Of a DNA stretch of 64,000 nucleotides, positions 40,994 to 48,202 are shown in pieces (the stretch's first letter is position 1; the number at the start of each line of letters is the position of its first letter). The DNA lies in NCBI GenBank assembly GCA_947652115.1, contig OX393564.1:18724387-18788386 (forward strand), written 5' to 3'. Made by a program: the position numbers and the translations under genes. The notes beneath the pieces are model-generated. The model was not told where the DNA came from. It did no database searches and saw only the letters and a list, made by a program, of their open reading frames with translations. Source of the stretch: Blastomussa wellsi (Eukaryota > Cnidaria > Anthozoa > Scleractinia > Plerogyridae).

Positions 40994-41984
40994 AGAGTTT
41001 TACCTCACGTTACCCAGCGACAGCAGTCGTCGCGAATATCCCGACAACGCGAACAATCACTTCAAGGTGCGACTACCCAATCCCATTCGTTTGGAAGGAC
41101 AAGGTTGGAAAGTGGGATTGAGCAGCATTTCCTTACCCGATGCCAAGATCGACTTGACGAAATTCAAATCCTTGAACTGTCCTCTCCTGAGCGTCAAGTG
41201 GTTGGCCAAAACGAAAGTTGGTGGAAGTAGACTGAAGGTGGAAGAACGATCCACAGAGTTGGCGTTCGACGACATCCTTTACGACGAGAACATCGTGGAC
41301 GGTCTCAGTTTCGTGAAAGCCTTGATTTTTAAGTTTGATCAAGTGACCAATTCCAAACGCAGCCACAATGACTTGACACGGGATCCTACGAATCGAATGA
41401 AATTGGAATACACCTTCACGTGGGAAGGAGACGAGTTGATGTTGGACAATTCCCAGTTGAACATTCTCTATGCCGACGCCGTTTTCAAAATGATGTTCAA
41501 CGAAAAGTTGGCTTTTTACATGGATTGGGTCAAGAGAGAAGAGAACGGAGACATCGTGCTCGGACCAAACCTGAAGGAGGAACACTACGCCACCCAGATA
41601 CCCAAAGAAGATGGAGAAGAGGCCTCATTCTGGCGCCTCAAAGACGGAAAGTTGTACTTGAGTTGCTTGTGCAATTGGCGATTCGTCAACTTCAATAGAG
41701 CCTTTCAAAAAGTGATAGGAGAGGCATCGCGTTCGTTGATCGTCTACTCGGACGTGGCACAGAGTTCCGTGGTGGGCGATCAAGTCACCGATCTATTGCG
41801 AGAAGTCAACTACGTGAGAAAAGGACGAGGCAACGCCTACTTCGAACCGCTCCACGTACAATATATTCCGGTGCGCAAGGACACCTTGGACATTATCGAA
41901 ACGCAAGTGTCCGAGACGAACGGAACCCTTACGAAATTCGGTGGAGGCAGAACCCTCTTAACGTTGCATTTCAAACGAGAATGA
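40983..41984 (+). CDS. penton-like minor capsid candidate, paralogue 2
   Basis: 333 aa, overlapping paralogue 1 by 11 nt. It shares Phe-Tyr-Leu-Thr-Leu-Pro-Ser, Pro-Asp-Asn, Gly-Trp-Lys-Val-Gly-Leu, Leu-Ser-Cys-Leu-Cys-Asn-Trp, Asp-Ile-Ile-Glu and the closing Leu-Thr-Leu-His-Phe with its neighbour, but overall identity is low. This copy matches the family start better, so it may be the canonical one. A two-protein vertex, or one vertex protein plus a fibre/receptor-binding variant, is conceivable; that is inference. Confidence 0.7.
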   Translation: MPGEEFYLTLPSDSSRREYPDNANNHFKVRLPNPIRLEGQGWKVGLSSISLPDAKIDLTKFKSLNCPLLSVKWLAKTKVGGSRLKVEERSTELAFDDILYDENIVDGLSFVKALIFKFDQVTNSKRSHNDLTRDPTNRMKLEYTFTWEGDELMLDNSQLNILYADAVFKMMFNEKLAFYMDWVKREENGDIVLGPNLKEEHYATQIPKEDGEEASFWRLKDGKLYLSCLCNWRFVNFNRAFQKVIGEASRSLIVYSDVAQSSVVGDQVTDLLREVNYVRKGRGNAYFEPLHVQYIPVRKDTLDIIETQVSETNGTLTKFGGGRTLLTLHFKRE

Positions 41985-42229
41985 GAGGAGGTAGTTTGAC
42001 GCGCTACGTACCCGACCAAGACGGCACCGGTTTCTTCAAAGACATCCTTTCCTCCACCGCCCGAGAAGGTTGGCGAGGTTTAAAAAGGGGTCCGTTGGGT
42101 CTACCCGTCAACATTTCCGCTGCCGTGGCCGGAGCCAAGAGAGGAGCGAAACGCACGGTGAAACGTAAGATAGAAAGAGAAGCCAGCAAGAGACTCAAGA
42201 GAGGCCTCAACGATCTGTTTGGTTCGTGA
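41981..42229 (+). CDS. small basic core-like protein, 82 aa
   Basis: It starts Met-Arg-Gly-Gly-Ser, has a Gly/Ala-rich middle with amphipathic character, and a Lys/Arg-rich end. It overlaps the preceding stop (ATGA) and the following start (TGATG). The composition resembles adenovirus core or pVI/pX-type precursors, which bind DNA or membranes and are cut by the viral protease. The Arg-Gly-Gly near the start is a candidate cleavage point. Confidence 0.55.
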   Translation: MRGGSLTRYVPDQDGTGFFKDILSSTAREGWRGLKRGPLGLPVNISAAVAGAKRGAKRTVKRKIEREASKRLKRGLNDLFGS

Positions 42230-42429
42230 TGAATCCCATCTATTCCAGACGCGTGAAACGGATAAGGAAAATAAGTCAACGAGGTGGGACGCTTTGGTCC
42301 GGCGGCGCCACCGCTCGATTTCCTTGGACCGACTTGGTGAAACAACTGCAGCGACAGTATCCTATAAAAAAGCGAGGTCAACGCGGAGGTACGTTCATTC
42401 CTAGACGTCAACGCAAACGAAAACGATGA
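42229..42429 (+). CDS. small basic protein with two Gln-Arg-Gly-Gly-Thr motifs, 66 aa
   Basis: About one third Arg/Lys. Two copies of Gln-Arg-Gly-Gly-Thr, one near residue 18 and one near residue 52, bracket a Trp-containing helix; the end is a dense Arg/Lys run. It is likely a DNA-condensing or core protein. The start overlaps the previous stop by one base (TGATG), and its stop overlaps the capsid gene start (ATGA). Confidence 0.55.
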   Translation: MNPIYSRRVKRIRKISQRGGTLWSGGATARFPWTDLVKQLQRQYPIKKRGQRGGTFIPRRQRKRKR

Positions 42430-43820
42430 CAGATCTCGTGCCTCTGACCGGATCGACGGGCGTGTCCAATCCCAAATTGGATCTGTTCCGCGTCCCACCC
42501 ACCGATGTCAGCATCTCCAGTTTTCGCATGGTGCCCATCCAGACCTTTACCACAGGGATCAACCCCGTGGACTTTCAGGTCGATCCGCAAGAAGATTACA
42601 TCGATTTGAGTCGTAGTTACTTCGAAGTGGAATTGAGGTTGAAGAAAGCGGCGGACGGTACCAATTACGCAGTGGCAGACAACGTGTTTCCCGTCAACAA
42701 CTTGGCGCACACCTTGTTCAAACAGATCAACGTCAAACTCAACGGAACCTTGATCAGTCCTCAGACCGACACGTACCATTACAAGGCCTACCTCGAAACG
42801 TTGCTGAACCACGACAGAGACGACGGCGACACCATCTTGAAACCTCAAGGCTGGTACAATGGCATCGACTGTCCTAACACGTTGACGGCCAACAACCTGG
42901 ACGATGCCGCGCCTCACGCCGACTTCGAAGCTCTGACTACCACTCAACAAGAAACCGTGAAAGCCCTGAAAGCAGAAAGAGCCAAGTACCTGGGAGGCAC
43001 CGTGCACGTGTTGCGCTTCACGCCCCACATCGAAGTGTTTCACATGGACAAGGTCTTGGTGCCAGGCGTGCAACTCCAGATCCAGATGTACTTCAACAAC
43101 CCAGATCTGTTCACCGTGGGTGTCGCAGGGCAACCTGCGGCTCGACTCACGAGCCAAGACGTCAAAGTCAGACTGTACCTCTGTCAACTGAGACTCAATC
43201 CCTCCGTGTACTTGGAATTGGAAAACAAACAGAGAACGACCCGGAAACCCGTCAGCTACACCACCGTGAGAGGCGAAATCAGGACCTACAACATGCAAGG
43301 CAACCAACAACGCTTCGAGATCAACAACCTGTTTCAAGGACGCATCCCCAATCGTTTGGTGGTGGGTATGGTGTCGACGGCGGCTTTCACCGGCACGTTG
43401 GTCACCAACCCCTTCAATTTCCAGAAATTCGGTTTGAGCAGCATTCGTCAATTGGTGAGAGGAGAAGAGTACCCGTACGAGACGTTGGAACTGGTGCACG
43501 ACGACGACAGCAAGGATCTGAGAGGATACTTCAGGTTCCTGCAAGCCACGGGGTGTCTGTGCCGAAAGAAAGGAAACATGGTGAGGAGCGAGGAATGGGG
43601 ACAAGGCAGGAACAGCACGCTGTTCGTATTTGACAACGCGGCCAACGGATGTTTGGACAGTCCCGTGTTGAATCCCAAACAGAGCGGAGAGGTGCAGCTG
43701 GTCCTGAATTTTGGTGCCAATCCAGGAGTCAACATCACCGTCGTGGTGTACGGTGAATTCGAAAACTTGTTAGAAGTCGACGCCAACAAAGCCGTCCTTT
43801 ACAACGTGTACGAACGCTGA
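42426..43820 (+). CDS. major capsid protein (double jelly-roll candidate)
   Basis: 464 aa. The N-terminal region has the pattern common to Polinton/adintovirus hexon-like proteins: Pro-Pro-Thr-Asp, then Tyr-x-Asp-Leu-Ser-Arg-Ser-Tyr-Phe-Glu-Val, Asn-Asn-Leu-Ala-His-Thr-Leu-Phe, Leu-Asn-Gly and Tyr-Lys-Ala-Tyr-Leu-Glu. The length and beta-rich alternation fit a double jelly-roll capsomer. It lies between core-like genes and the protease, the usual structural cluster. The long minus-strand frame opposite it is a shadow. The fold is inferred from family resemblance; no structure prediction was run. Confidence 0.85.
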   Translation: MTDLVPLTGSTGVSNPKLDLFRVPPTDVSISSFRMVPIQTFTTGINPVDFQVDPQEDYIDLSRSYFEVELRLKKAADGTNYAVADNVFPVNNLAHTLFKQINVKLNGTLISPQTDTYHYKAYLETLLNHDRDDGDTILKPQGWYNGIDCPNTLTANNLDDAAPHADFEALTTTQQETVKALKAERAKYLGGTVHVLRFTPHIEVFHMDKVLVPGVQLQIQMYFNNPDLFTVGVAGQPAARLTSQDVKVRLYLCQLRLNPSVYLELENKQRTTRKPVSYTTVRGEIRTYNMQGNQQRFEINNLFQGRIPNRLVVGMVSTAAFTGTLVTNPFNFQKFGLSSIRQLVRGEEYPYETLELVHDDDSKDLRGYFRFLQATGCLCRKKGNMVRSEEWGQGRNSTLFVFDNAANGCLDSPVLNPKQSGEVQLVLNFGANPGVNITVVVYGEFENLLEVDANKAVLYNVYER

Positions 43821-44395
43821 TGGAACGCGTGGCCCTGAACAACGTGCAGTTGGACCATTTGGCAGAAGCAGACCCCATGTTGAAACCGCATTTTCACGGG
43901 ACCGTGGCCTGCGACGAATTACCGTCGACCCCTCGCAAAGACGTGCCTCGGGGTTACATCGTCAACACGGATCCGTCCGACTTACCGGGTCGCCATTGGA
44001 TCTCCCTGTGGACCGAAGGCAACGTGTGCGAGGTGATGGACAGTTACGCGTTACCTCTGGAGGCGTACCAGACCGCGGGACCGTTGCAAGCGTGGTTAAA
44101 GACACATTGGAAGTACGTGATCCGAAACGGACAGAGTTTACAGTCGTTGTTCAGCAAGAGTTGCGGCGATTACGCCCTGTTGTATTTGAGTTCGAAAGCC
44201 AGAAACGAAAGCATGCAATACTTTGTAAATCGTTTCTCCAAACACGATTACGCGGCCAACGACCACCAAGTAGGTCAGATGTTACGAGAAAAAATAGTAA
44301 GAGCCTTAGGATGGCAAGATGTTTGTAAACGACCTCACGTTCAGAACACCGTGCGATCGCACGGTGGTGTAAATGACTTGTTTTGTGAATGTTAA
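43820..44395 (+). CDS. adenain-type cysteine protease
   Basis: 191 aa. The catalytic His is in Gly-Arg-His-Trp-Ile-Ser (residue 59), Asp in Met-Asp-Ser-Tyr (74), Gln at 108 and Cys in Ser-Cys-Gly-Asp-Tyr-Ala (115); the order H-D-Q-C is that of C5/Ulp1-like proteases. It would mature capsid and core precursors during virion assembly; Gly-Gly sites in the small basic neighbours are candidate substrates. Its start overlaps the capsid stop by one base (TGATG). The stop TAA lies within TTAATAAAG, giving an immediate poly(A) signal. Confidence 0.92.
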   Translation: MERVALNNVQLDHLAEADPMLKPHFHGTVACDELPSTPRKDVPRGYIVNTDPSDLPGRHWISLWTEGNVCEVMDSYALPLEAYQTAGPLQAWLKTHWKYVIRNGQSLQSLFSKSCGDYALLYLSSKARNESMQYFVNRFSKHDYAANDHQVGQMLREKIVRALGWQDVCKRPHVQNTVRSHGGVNDLFCEC

Positions 44396-44399
44396 TAAA
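44394..44399 (+). terminator. poly(A) signal of the capsid-protease block
   Basis: AATAAA overlaps the protease stop codon. It is followed directly by the Pol III terminator of the opposed tRNA gene. Confidence 0.6.
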
Positions 44400-44418
44400 G
44401 AGGTGTGAAAAAAAAAAT

Positions 44419-44490
44419 TGCTTCGGCCAGGAGTCGAACCTGAGTCTCCGAGGCCACAACTCGGCGTCTTAACCGCTAGACCACAGAAGC
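44419..44490 (-). tRNA. tRNA-His (GTG) gene inside the Polinton
   Basis: A 72-nt cloverleaf. Acceptor arms GCTTCTG/CCGAAGC have one mismatch (T6-C67). The D arm is GTCT/AGAC, the anticodon stem CCGAG/CTCGG with loop TTGTGGC (anticodon GTG), and the T arm TCAGG/CCTGG with loop TTCGACT. The discriminator base is A. The A box TGGTCTAGCGG and B box GGTTCGACTCC fit the consensus. A run of T (10 or more) follows on the minus strand, a strong Pol III terminator. The anticodon loop equals that of animal tRNA-His, but the rest differs from the usual metazoan tRNA-His. It lies between the protease and ATPase genes. It could be a captured, expressed tRNA, a decoy or a processing/insulator element. Confidence 0.85.
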
Positions 44491-44543
44491 ATTCACCCAT
44501 CATAAAAACGGCGACAATCGATACTTGTAGTCACTCTGTATCC

Positions 44544-45206
44544 ATGGATCGAGGTGAAGCGTTCACCTTCAACTGTCCGTGCAGCATCTTGATCGTGGGA
44601 CCGTCAGGCTGTGGTAAGACGGTCTTCACTTCCAAACTCTTGACGGAAAACGCCGACTTGTTCGGGTCGTCTCCCCAGGTCGTACGATACTGTTACGGCG
44701 CGTGGCAGGACAAATTCGGGGACATGCAGCGAAGAGGCATCAAATTCCACGAAGGCATTCCAGACACGAACGATTTGAAAAAGTGGTTTCCCAAAGGAGG
44801 TGTACTGGTGATGGACGATTTGATGGACGAAGGAGGCAGCGACAAACGCGTGCTCGATCTATTCACCAAACACTCTCATCATCAAAACATCACGGTGTTG
44901 TACTTGTGTCAAGACATGTTCCCGCCCGGCAAGTACGCCAAGAGCATTTCCAGAAACGCGCATTACGTGGTAGCGTTCAAGAACCCTCGCGACCAATTGG
45001 GATTTCGAAACTTGGTGCTTCAAGCGTTTCCGAATAAGTGGAAAGACGTGCACGACAGGTACAGACGAGTGACGGACAAGCCTTTCGGTTACATGGTCTT
45101 GGACTTGCATCCTGCCAGCAGCGACGATCGACGACTCCTCAGCCACTTGTTAAAAGACGAGGGATACGTGCGATGTTATCAGTTCGAAGAAGACGAGAAC
45201 CCATAA
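44544..45206 (+). CDS. A32/FtsK-HerA-type genome packaging ATPase
   Basis: I choose the ATG at 44,544 (220 aa); the upstream extension would run through the tRNA gene. Walker A is Gly-Pro-Ser-Gly-Cys-Gly-Lys-Thr at residues 19-26 and Walker B is Val-Leu-Val-Met-Asp-Asp at about 87-92. A Leu-Cys-Gln-Asp sensor-like motif and a conserved Arg-Asn-x-His stretch follow. This is the DNA-translocating ATPase that packages the genome into the capsid. The size fits the family. Confidence 0.93.
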   Translation: MDRGEAFTFNCPCSILIVGPSGCGKTVFTSKLLTENADLFGSSPQVVRYCYGAWQDKFGDMQRRGIKFHEGIPDTNDLKKWFPKGGVLVMDDLMDEGGSDKRVLDLFTKHSHHQNITVLYLCQDMFPPGKYAKSISRNAHYVVAFKNPRDQLGFRNLVLQAFPNKWKDVHDRYRRVTDKPFGYMVLDLHPASSDDRRLLSHLLKDEGYVRCYQFEEDENP

Positions 45207-45231
45207 CTATCGTTCTTTCATCACGTGCCTG

Positions 45232-45435
45232 ATGCAGCTACGCGACGTGTCGTGGTGCAGGTTCCTGCACCGATGCAGGCGACACTTGAGCCAGATGAGG
45301 CCCGACGACATGGATCGCGACGCCATGACGCGATTGGTGACGACGTGTAAGACGTGGGAGGACGTGGACGATCTGGTACGAGCATATAACGAGACTCACT
45401 TCAGAGAATTGATTCACTCGTTACGCGATGGCTGA
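45232..45435 (+). CDS. small Polinton protein, 67 aa
   Basis: It begins 25 nt after the ATPase stop and overlaps the next start by 8 nt. It has three Cys in the first half, is Arg/His/Asp-rich and probably helical. Not recognised; position alone supports it. Confidence 0.4.
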   Translation: MQLRDVSWCRFLHRCRRHLSQMRPDDMDRDAMTRLVTTCKTWEDVDDLVRAYNETHFRELIHSLRDG

Positions 45436-46012
45436 GGAAGTGTTACCTTCGGTGGGCGTGGGCAGATCTCCCGACGTACCGTCGATGGGAGACCTCATTC
45501 ACATGGCATTAAACATGTCGCCTTTGAGCCCTCATCCCATCGACACCGTCGATTTGGATCGTTTGGATCCGTCTGCAGTGGATCGTCAACAGTTGCAAGC
45601 CATGGACGACCTACGAGACCAAGACATCATGGCTGCCTTGAGTCCCGCACACGTGGACCAGATGATGCAAAACGCCTACGGCACGCCTGGCGTAGGTTCT
45701 CCACCCGCACCCGTTTTCTCGACTCCTTCTCCGGCAGGCGTAGGTACACAACCCGCGAGACCCACGGTCCCGCACAAGAGCCCTCGTAGGCGTCTTCCCT
45801 CGAGTAGCAGCAACAACAGTACACCTAGAAGACCGCCGAGAATGAATCAAGACGACTTGCAGCGACAATTACAACTGTTGTTAAACGATCAAAGTCAATC
45901 GGCAGCTGGACGACGCATCGCAGGCATCACGACCACCAACACCATCACCACGACCTACAAAGACGGAGGCAGACCCAGCGTGCGACGCACTTCTACGCGA
46001 GTGAGCGATTGA
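45428..46012 (+). CDS. Polinton protein with Pro/Ser-rich linker and Thr-rich tail, 194 aa
   Basis: The N-terminal half is helical and acidic. The middle (about residues 90-135) is Pro/Ser/Gly/Arg-rich and disordered, then comes a Gln/Leu helix. The C-terminal tail carries Thr-Thr-Asn-Thr-Ile-Thr-Thr-Thr-Tyr-Lys-Asp-Gly-Gly followed by Arg/Ser-rich sequence. A similar Thr-rich/Lys-Asp-Gly tail is, as far as I recall, common in Polinton structural-block proteins. It is probably a minor virion component; no enzymatic motif. The Asp-Gly-Gly is another possible Gly-Gly cleavage site. Confidence 0.55.
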   Translation: MAEEVLPSVGVGRSPDVPSMGDLIHMALNMSPLSPHPIDTVDLDRLDPSAVDRQQLQAMDDLRDQDIMAALSPAHVDQMMQNAYGTPGVGSPPAPVFSTPSPAGVGTQPARPTVPHKSPRRRLPSSSSNNSTPRRPPRMNQDDLQRQLQLLLNDQSQSAAGRRIAGITTTNTITTTYKDGGRPSVRRTSTRVSD

Positions 46013-46013
46013 G

Positions 46014-46541
46014 ATGGAACGACAGGTCTCACTCTTGAATGGGACCCACGCCAAGTGCCCCTTGGACCGTAAATTATTGTACAAGTTGGATGGACTCTTT
46101 GCGTTTTACCATCGTCAATGGTGGTGTCATCGTCAGATGTTTTACCATTTCAAACGGTGTCACGGTTGTTTGAACGCGTTGGCTTTAATCGTAGTGGCAG
46201 CAGGCATAGTCGTGGGTTCTGTGTTGGAAAACAGTATCCTGATCGCTTGTTTGTCGGCGGCAGGTACCGTGGTCAAGGGATGGAACGATTTCAAAAAGTT
46301 TTCGTTCAAAGTCGACATGTGTCGTTTTGCCTACACCACCTACGACAAGACGTTAATCGAGTTGAGAACCTACGCACGAGGTCTTCCCATGGACGAGTTG
46401 GACGGATTCTTAATCAAGATGCAAACCTTGGACGACACCATCACCGATTTCACCCCGCCCGTGTCTGACAAGTGCATTCGAGACTACGAAAAAACATTTC
46501 GTTACGATCACGTGGATAAAGGCGAGAGCACGACGGTGTGA
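46014..46541 (+). CDS. two-transmembrane protein, 175 aa
   Basis: Two hydrophobic helices at about residues 52-70 and 73-88 are joined by a short polar turn and flanked by basic His/Lys/Trp-rich and charged helical regions. Several Cys lie before the first helix. The topology (two close helices, cytoplasmic ends) recalls SLATT-like or viroporin-like proteins, but I cannot assign it. It lies one base after the previous stop. A role in virion membrane or entry/exit is speculative. Confidence 0.6.
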   Translation: MERQVSLLNGTHAKCPLDRKLLYKLDGLFAFYHRQWWCHRQMFYHFKRCHGCLNALALIVVAAGIVVGSVLENSILIACLSAAGTVVKGWNDFKKFSFKVDMCRFAYTTYDKTLIELRTYARGLPMDELDGFLIKMQTLDDTITDFTPPVSDKCIRDYEKTFRYDHVDKGESTTV

Positions 46542-46556
46542 GAATCAGTTTCGGTA

Positions 46557-46841
46557 ATGAAGGGGAGACGAACAGGTCGTGGTAGAAGAACAACGCGAAA
46601 GAGACAAAAAGGAGGACTCTTTCCCCTGGCGGCACTCATTCCAGCTTTGGTGGCCGGAGGAAAGGCCATAGCAGCGGGTGCTCTGTCCGGAGCTGCAGGG
46701 TACGGTGCGAAAAAAGGATTGGAGGCGTTAGAAAGAAGAAGAAAAAGAAAACGAAAACCCCTCACGCGGTCCCAATTGAGTTCTGGAGCCAAGAAACAGG
46801 CCAAAGTCATCTCGCGCATCGTAAAAGGTTTTGTGAGATGA
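46557..46841 (+). CDS. pX/pVI-like basic amphipathic precursor, 94 aa
   Basis: A strongly Arg/Lys-rich start is followed by Lys-Gly-Gly-Leu-Phe-Pro, then a Gly/Ala/Leu-rich hydrophobic amphipathic stretch, then a Lys/Arg-rich end. This resembles adenovirus pX (mu)/pVI precursors, where the protease cuts after Gly-Gly and the hydrophobic part interacts with DNA or membrane. Family relation is by pattern only. The stop overlaps the next start (ATGA). Confidence 0.6.
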   Translation: MKGRRTGRGRRTTRKRQKGGLFPLAALIPALVAGGKAIAAGALSGAAGYGAKKGLEALERRRKRKRKPLTRSQLSSGAKKQAKVISRIVKGFVR

Positions 46842-47020
46842 AAAGGAGGAGGACTAAGACACGACGCAGAAGACGACAACGAGGCGGTGCATTGCTCAGT
46901 ATACTCAAGAACGCTGCGACGATCGGGTACAAACTCGGAAAGGACAAGAGGTATAAAAGAATGGGTGCCAAGGGTGTCACGGGTAGTTACAAAAGACGCT
47001 CTGCTCCGTGGGAAGTATGA
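46838..47020 (+). CDS. small basic core-like protein, 60 aa
   Basis: Begins with a Lys/Arg-dense stretch ending Gln-Arg-Gly-Gly-Ala, then a helical Leu/Ile/Ala block and a basic Gly-rich end. Same design as its upstream neighbour: basic leader, Gly-Gly, amphipathic segment. The start (ATGA) and the stop (ATGA at 47,017) are both coupled to neighbours. Confidence 0.55.
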   Translation: MKRRRTKTRRRRRQRGGALLSILKNAATIGYKLGKDKRYKRMGAKGVTGSYKRRSAPWEV

Positions 47021-47346
47021 TGAGACTGTTACGTAAGGAGAAACGTTTCCTGACGTCCATCCTGAACGAGGCGGACCGGTACAGGCGACAAGACATGTTG
47101 ATGCACGCCAATGCCGATCAGATCAACGCTGTCAGCGAAATGGTCTTGAATCTGCTCAAGAGAAACATCCCGGTGAGCGAACGAGCGATACAGAAGTTAC
47201 GACCTCATAAAACCAAACTACGCGAACTGGCCAAACGCAAACACTCGGTCAAACGACGACGCGAACAACTGTTGAAGCAACAAGGCAGCGGGTTTTGGAA
47301 CGGTCTACGCAACGTCTTCAAAGCATGTCACTGCAAGAGCGGTTAA
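47017..47346 (+). CDS. helical basic Polinton protein, 109 aa
   Basis: ATG at 47,017 overlaps the previous stop. The product is alpha-helical, with a block Asn-Ala-Asp-Gln-Ile-Asn-Ala-Val-Ser-Glu, an Ile-Pro-Val turn, and a Lys/Arg-rich second half ending in a Gln-Gly-Ser-Gly-Phe-Trp segment and CxC. This arrangement is common in Polinton small structural proteins as I know them; it may be a core or cement protein. Function not established. Confidence 0.55.
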   Translation: MMRLLRKEKRFLTSILNEADRYRRQDMLMHANADQINAVSEMVLNLLKRNIPVSERAIQKLRPHKTKLRELAKRKHSVKRRREQLLKQQGSGFWNGLRNVFKACHCKSG

Positions 47347-47435
47347 AAGGGTGGAAGCAACGCGTGGCCTACCTATTGTCGGAAACGAGAGAGCTACGAG
47401 AACGTTTGGAACGCGTGGAAGAACCATTGGTATAA
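47325..47435 (+). CDS. 36-aa coiled-coil peptide, possibly the start of a frame-broken gene
   Basis: A short helical Arg/Glu/Leu frame starting inside the previous gene. In the +1 frame from 47,347 to about 47,555 there is coding-like Trp/Tyr/Lys-rich sequence with two CxxC pairs (Leu-Cys-Pro-Asp-Cys, Leu-Cys-Gln-Glu-Cys) but no ATG. A single frameshift between them would give one zinc-ribbon protein. Programmed shift, mutation or assembly error cannot be told apart. Confidence 0.4.
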   Translation: MSLQERLKGWKQRVAYLLSETRELRERLERVEEPLV

Positions 47436-47554
47436 AGCCTACCACGATCTACGCCGCCAACACACCTCCTGGAAGTACGCGGACGAACGTTTGTGTCCCG
47501 ACTGCAGAGTCGTCGCCGAAGGTAAAACGCGCGAGTTGTGCCAGGAGTGTGCCG

Positions 47555-48202
47555 ATGACGCGAGAAGTGCTCATGATCCCGTCCTCGGAGTTCGACCGAT
47601 TGACGAACCACTACAAAGGCAAGTTGACACAGAGCGCGCTATTGAACAAGGCGGCTCGATTGTCTGCCGAGAAACAATTGTTGGAGAAACACTTACCTCC
47701 GGGTCTGGCCGTGAAGAAAACCAAACCGATTGCCAAGGAAGTGGGTAAACTCGGCCGACGCATCCGACGAGGACCCGTGACCGTTCGCAGTGCACCCGAC
47801 GATGACGACGACGACGACGACGTGCTCTTAAACGCTCCCTTGGAAAACATGTTGAAACAAATCGTCAAAGCCAACAAGGCGACAGCTGCTGCAGCAGCAA
47901 CAGCAGCAACGCCCGCCGTCGTCGTTAAAAAGGAATCCTCGACGCAATCCAAATCAGTTCCACGCAAGAAAACGATCAAACGACAACCTGCCACACCGTC
48001 CACGTCCCACGCAGACCAAGGACCACCAAAAACGACTTTCAAAGAAAAACTGACAGGTCTGTTCAAGAGGAAGAGAAAAACAGAAGCCGAGCGATTGAAA
48101 CCGGCACCCGAGTGGGAAGATTGGCACAAAGGCAAGAAGCCCGAGTATGACGAAACCGACGAAGAAGAAGAGTCGTACGAGGAAGAGGAAGACGACGACT
48201 AG
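47555..48202 (+). CDS. Polinton protein with Asp-run, Ala-run and acidic tail, 215 aa
   Basis: I use the ATG at 47,555 (Met-Thr-Arg-Glu-Val-Leu-Met-Ile-Pro), typical for a conserved Polinton protein start. The helical N-terminal 75 residues are rich in Leu/Lys. They are followed by a run of eight Asp at about 85-92, an Ala-rich run encoded by GCAGCA-type repeats, a basic Pro/Ser-rich linker, and an extremely acidic Glu/Asp tail. The tail overlaps the phospholipase gene start by 56 nt in another frame. Probably a virion or DNA-binding scaffold protein; unproven. Confidence 0.6.
   Translation: MTREVLMIPSSEFDRLTNHYKGKLTQSALLNKAARLSAEKQLLEKHLPPGLAVKKTKPIAKEVGKLGRRIRRGPVTVRSAPDDDDDDDDVLLNAPLENMLKQIVKANKATAAAAATAATPAVVVKKESSTQSKSVPRKKTIKRQPATPSTSHADQGPPKTTFKEKLTGLFKRKRKTEAERLKPAPEWEDWHKGKKPEYDETDEEEESYEEEEDDD

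Noticed and set aside
42408..43604. 398-codon minus-strand open frame
   Set aside because: Exactly opposite the major capsid gene, no motif, His/Val/Gln-rich composition typical of antisense frames in GC-richer coding DNA.
44418..44543. N-terminal extension of the packaging ATPase
   Set aside because: Would be translated through the tRNA gene; the start at 44,544 places Walker A at the usual distance.
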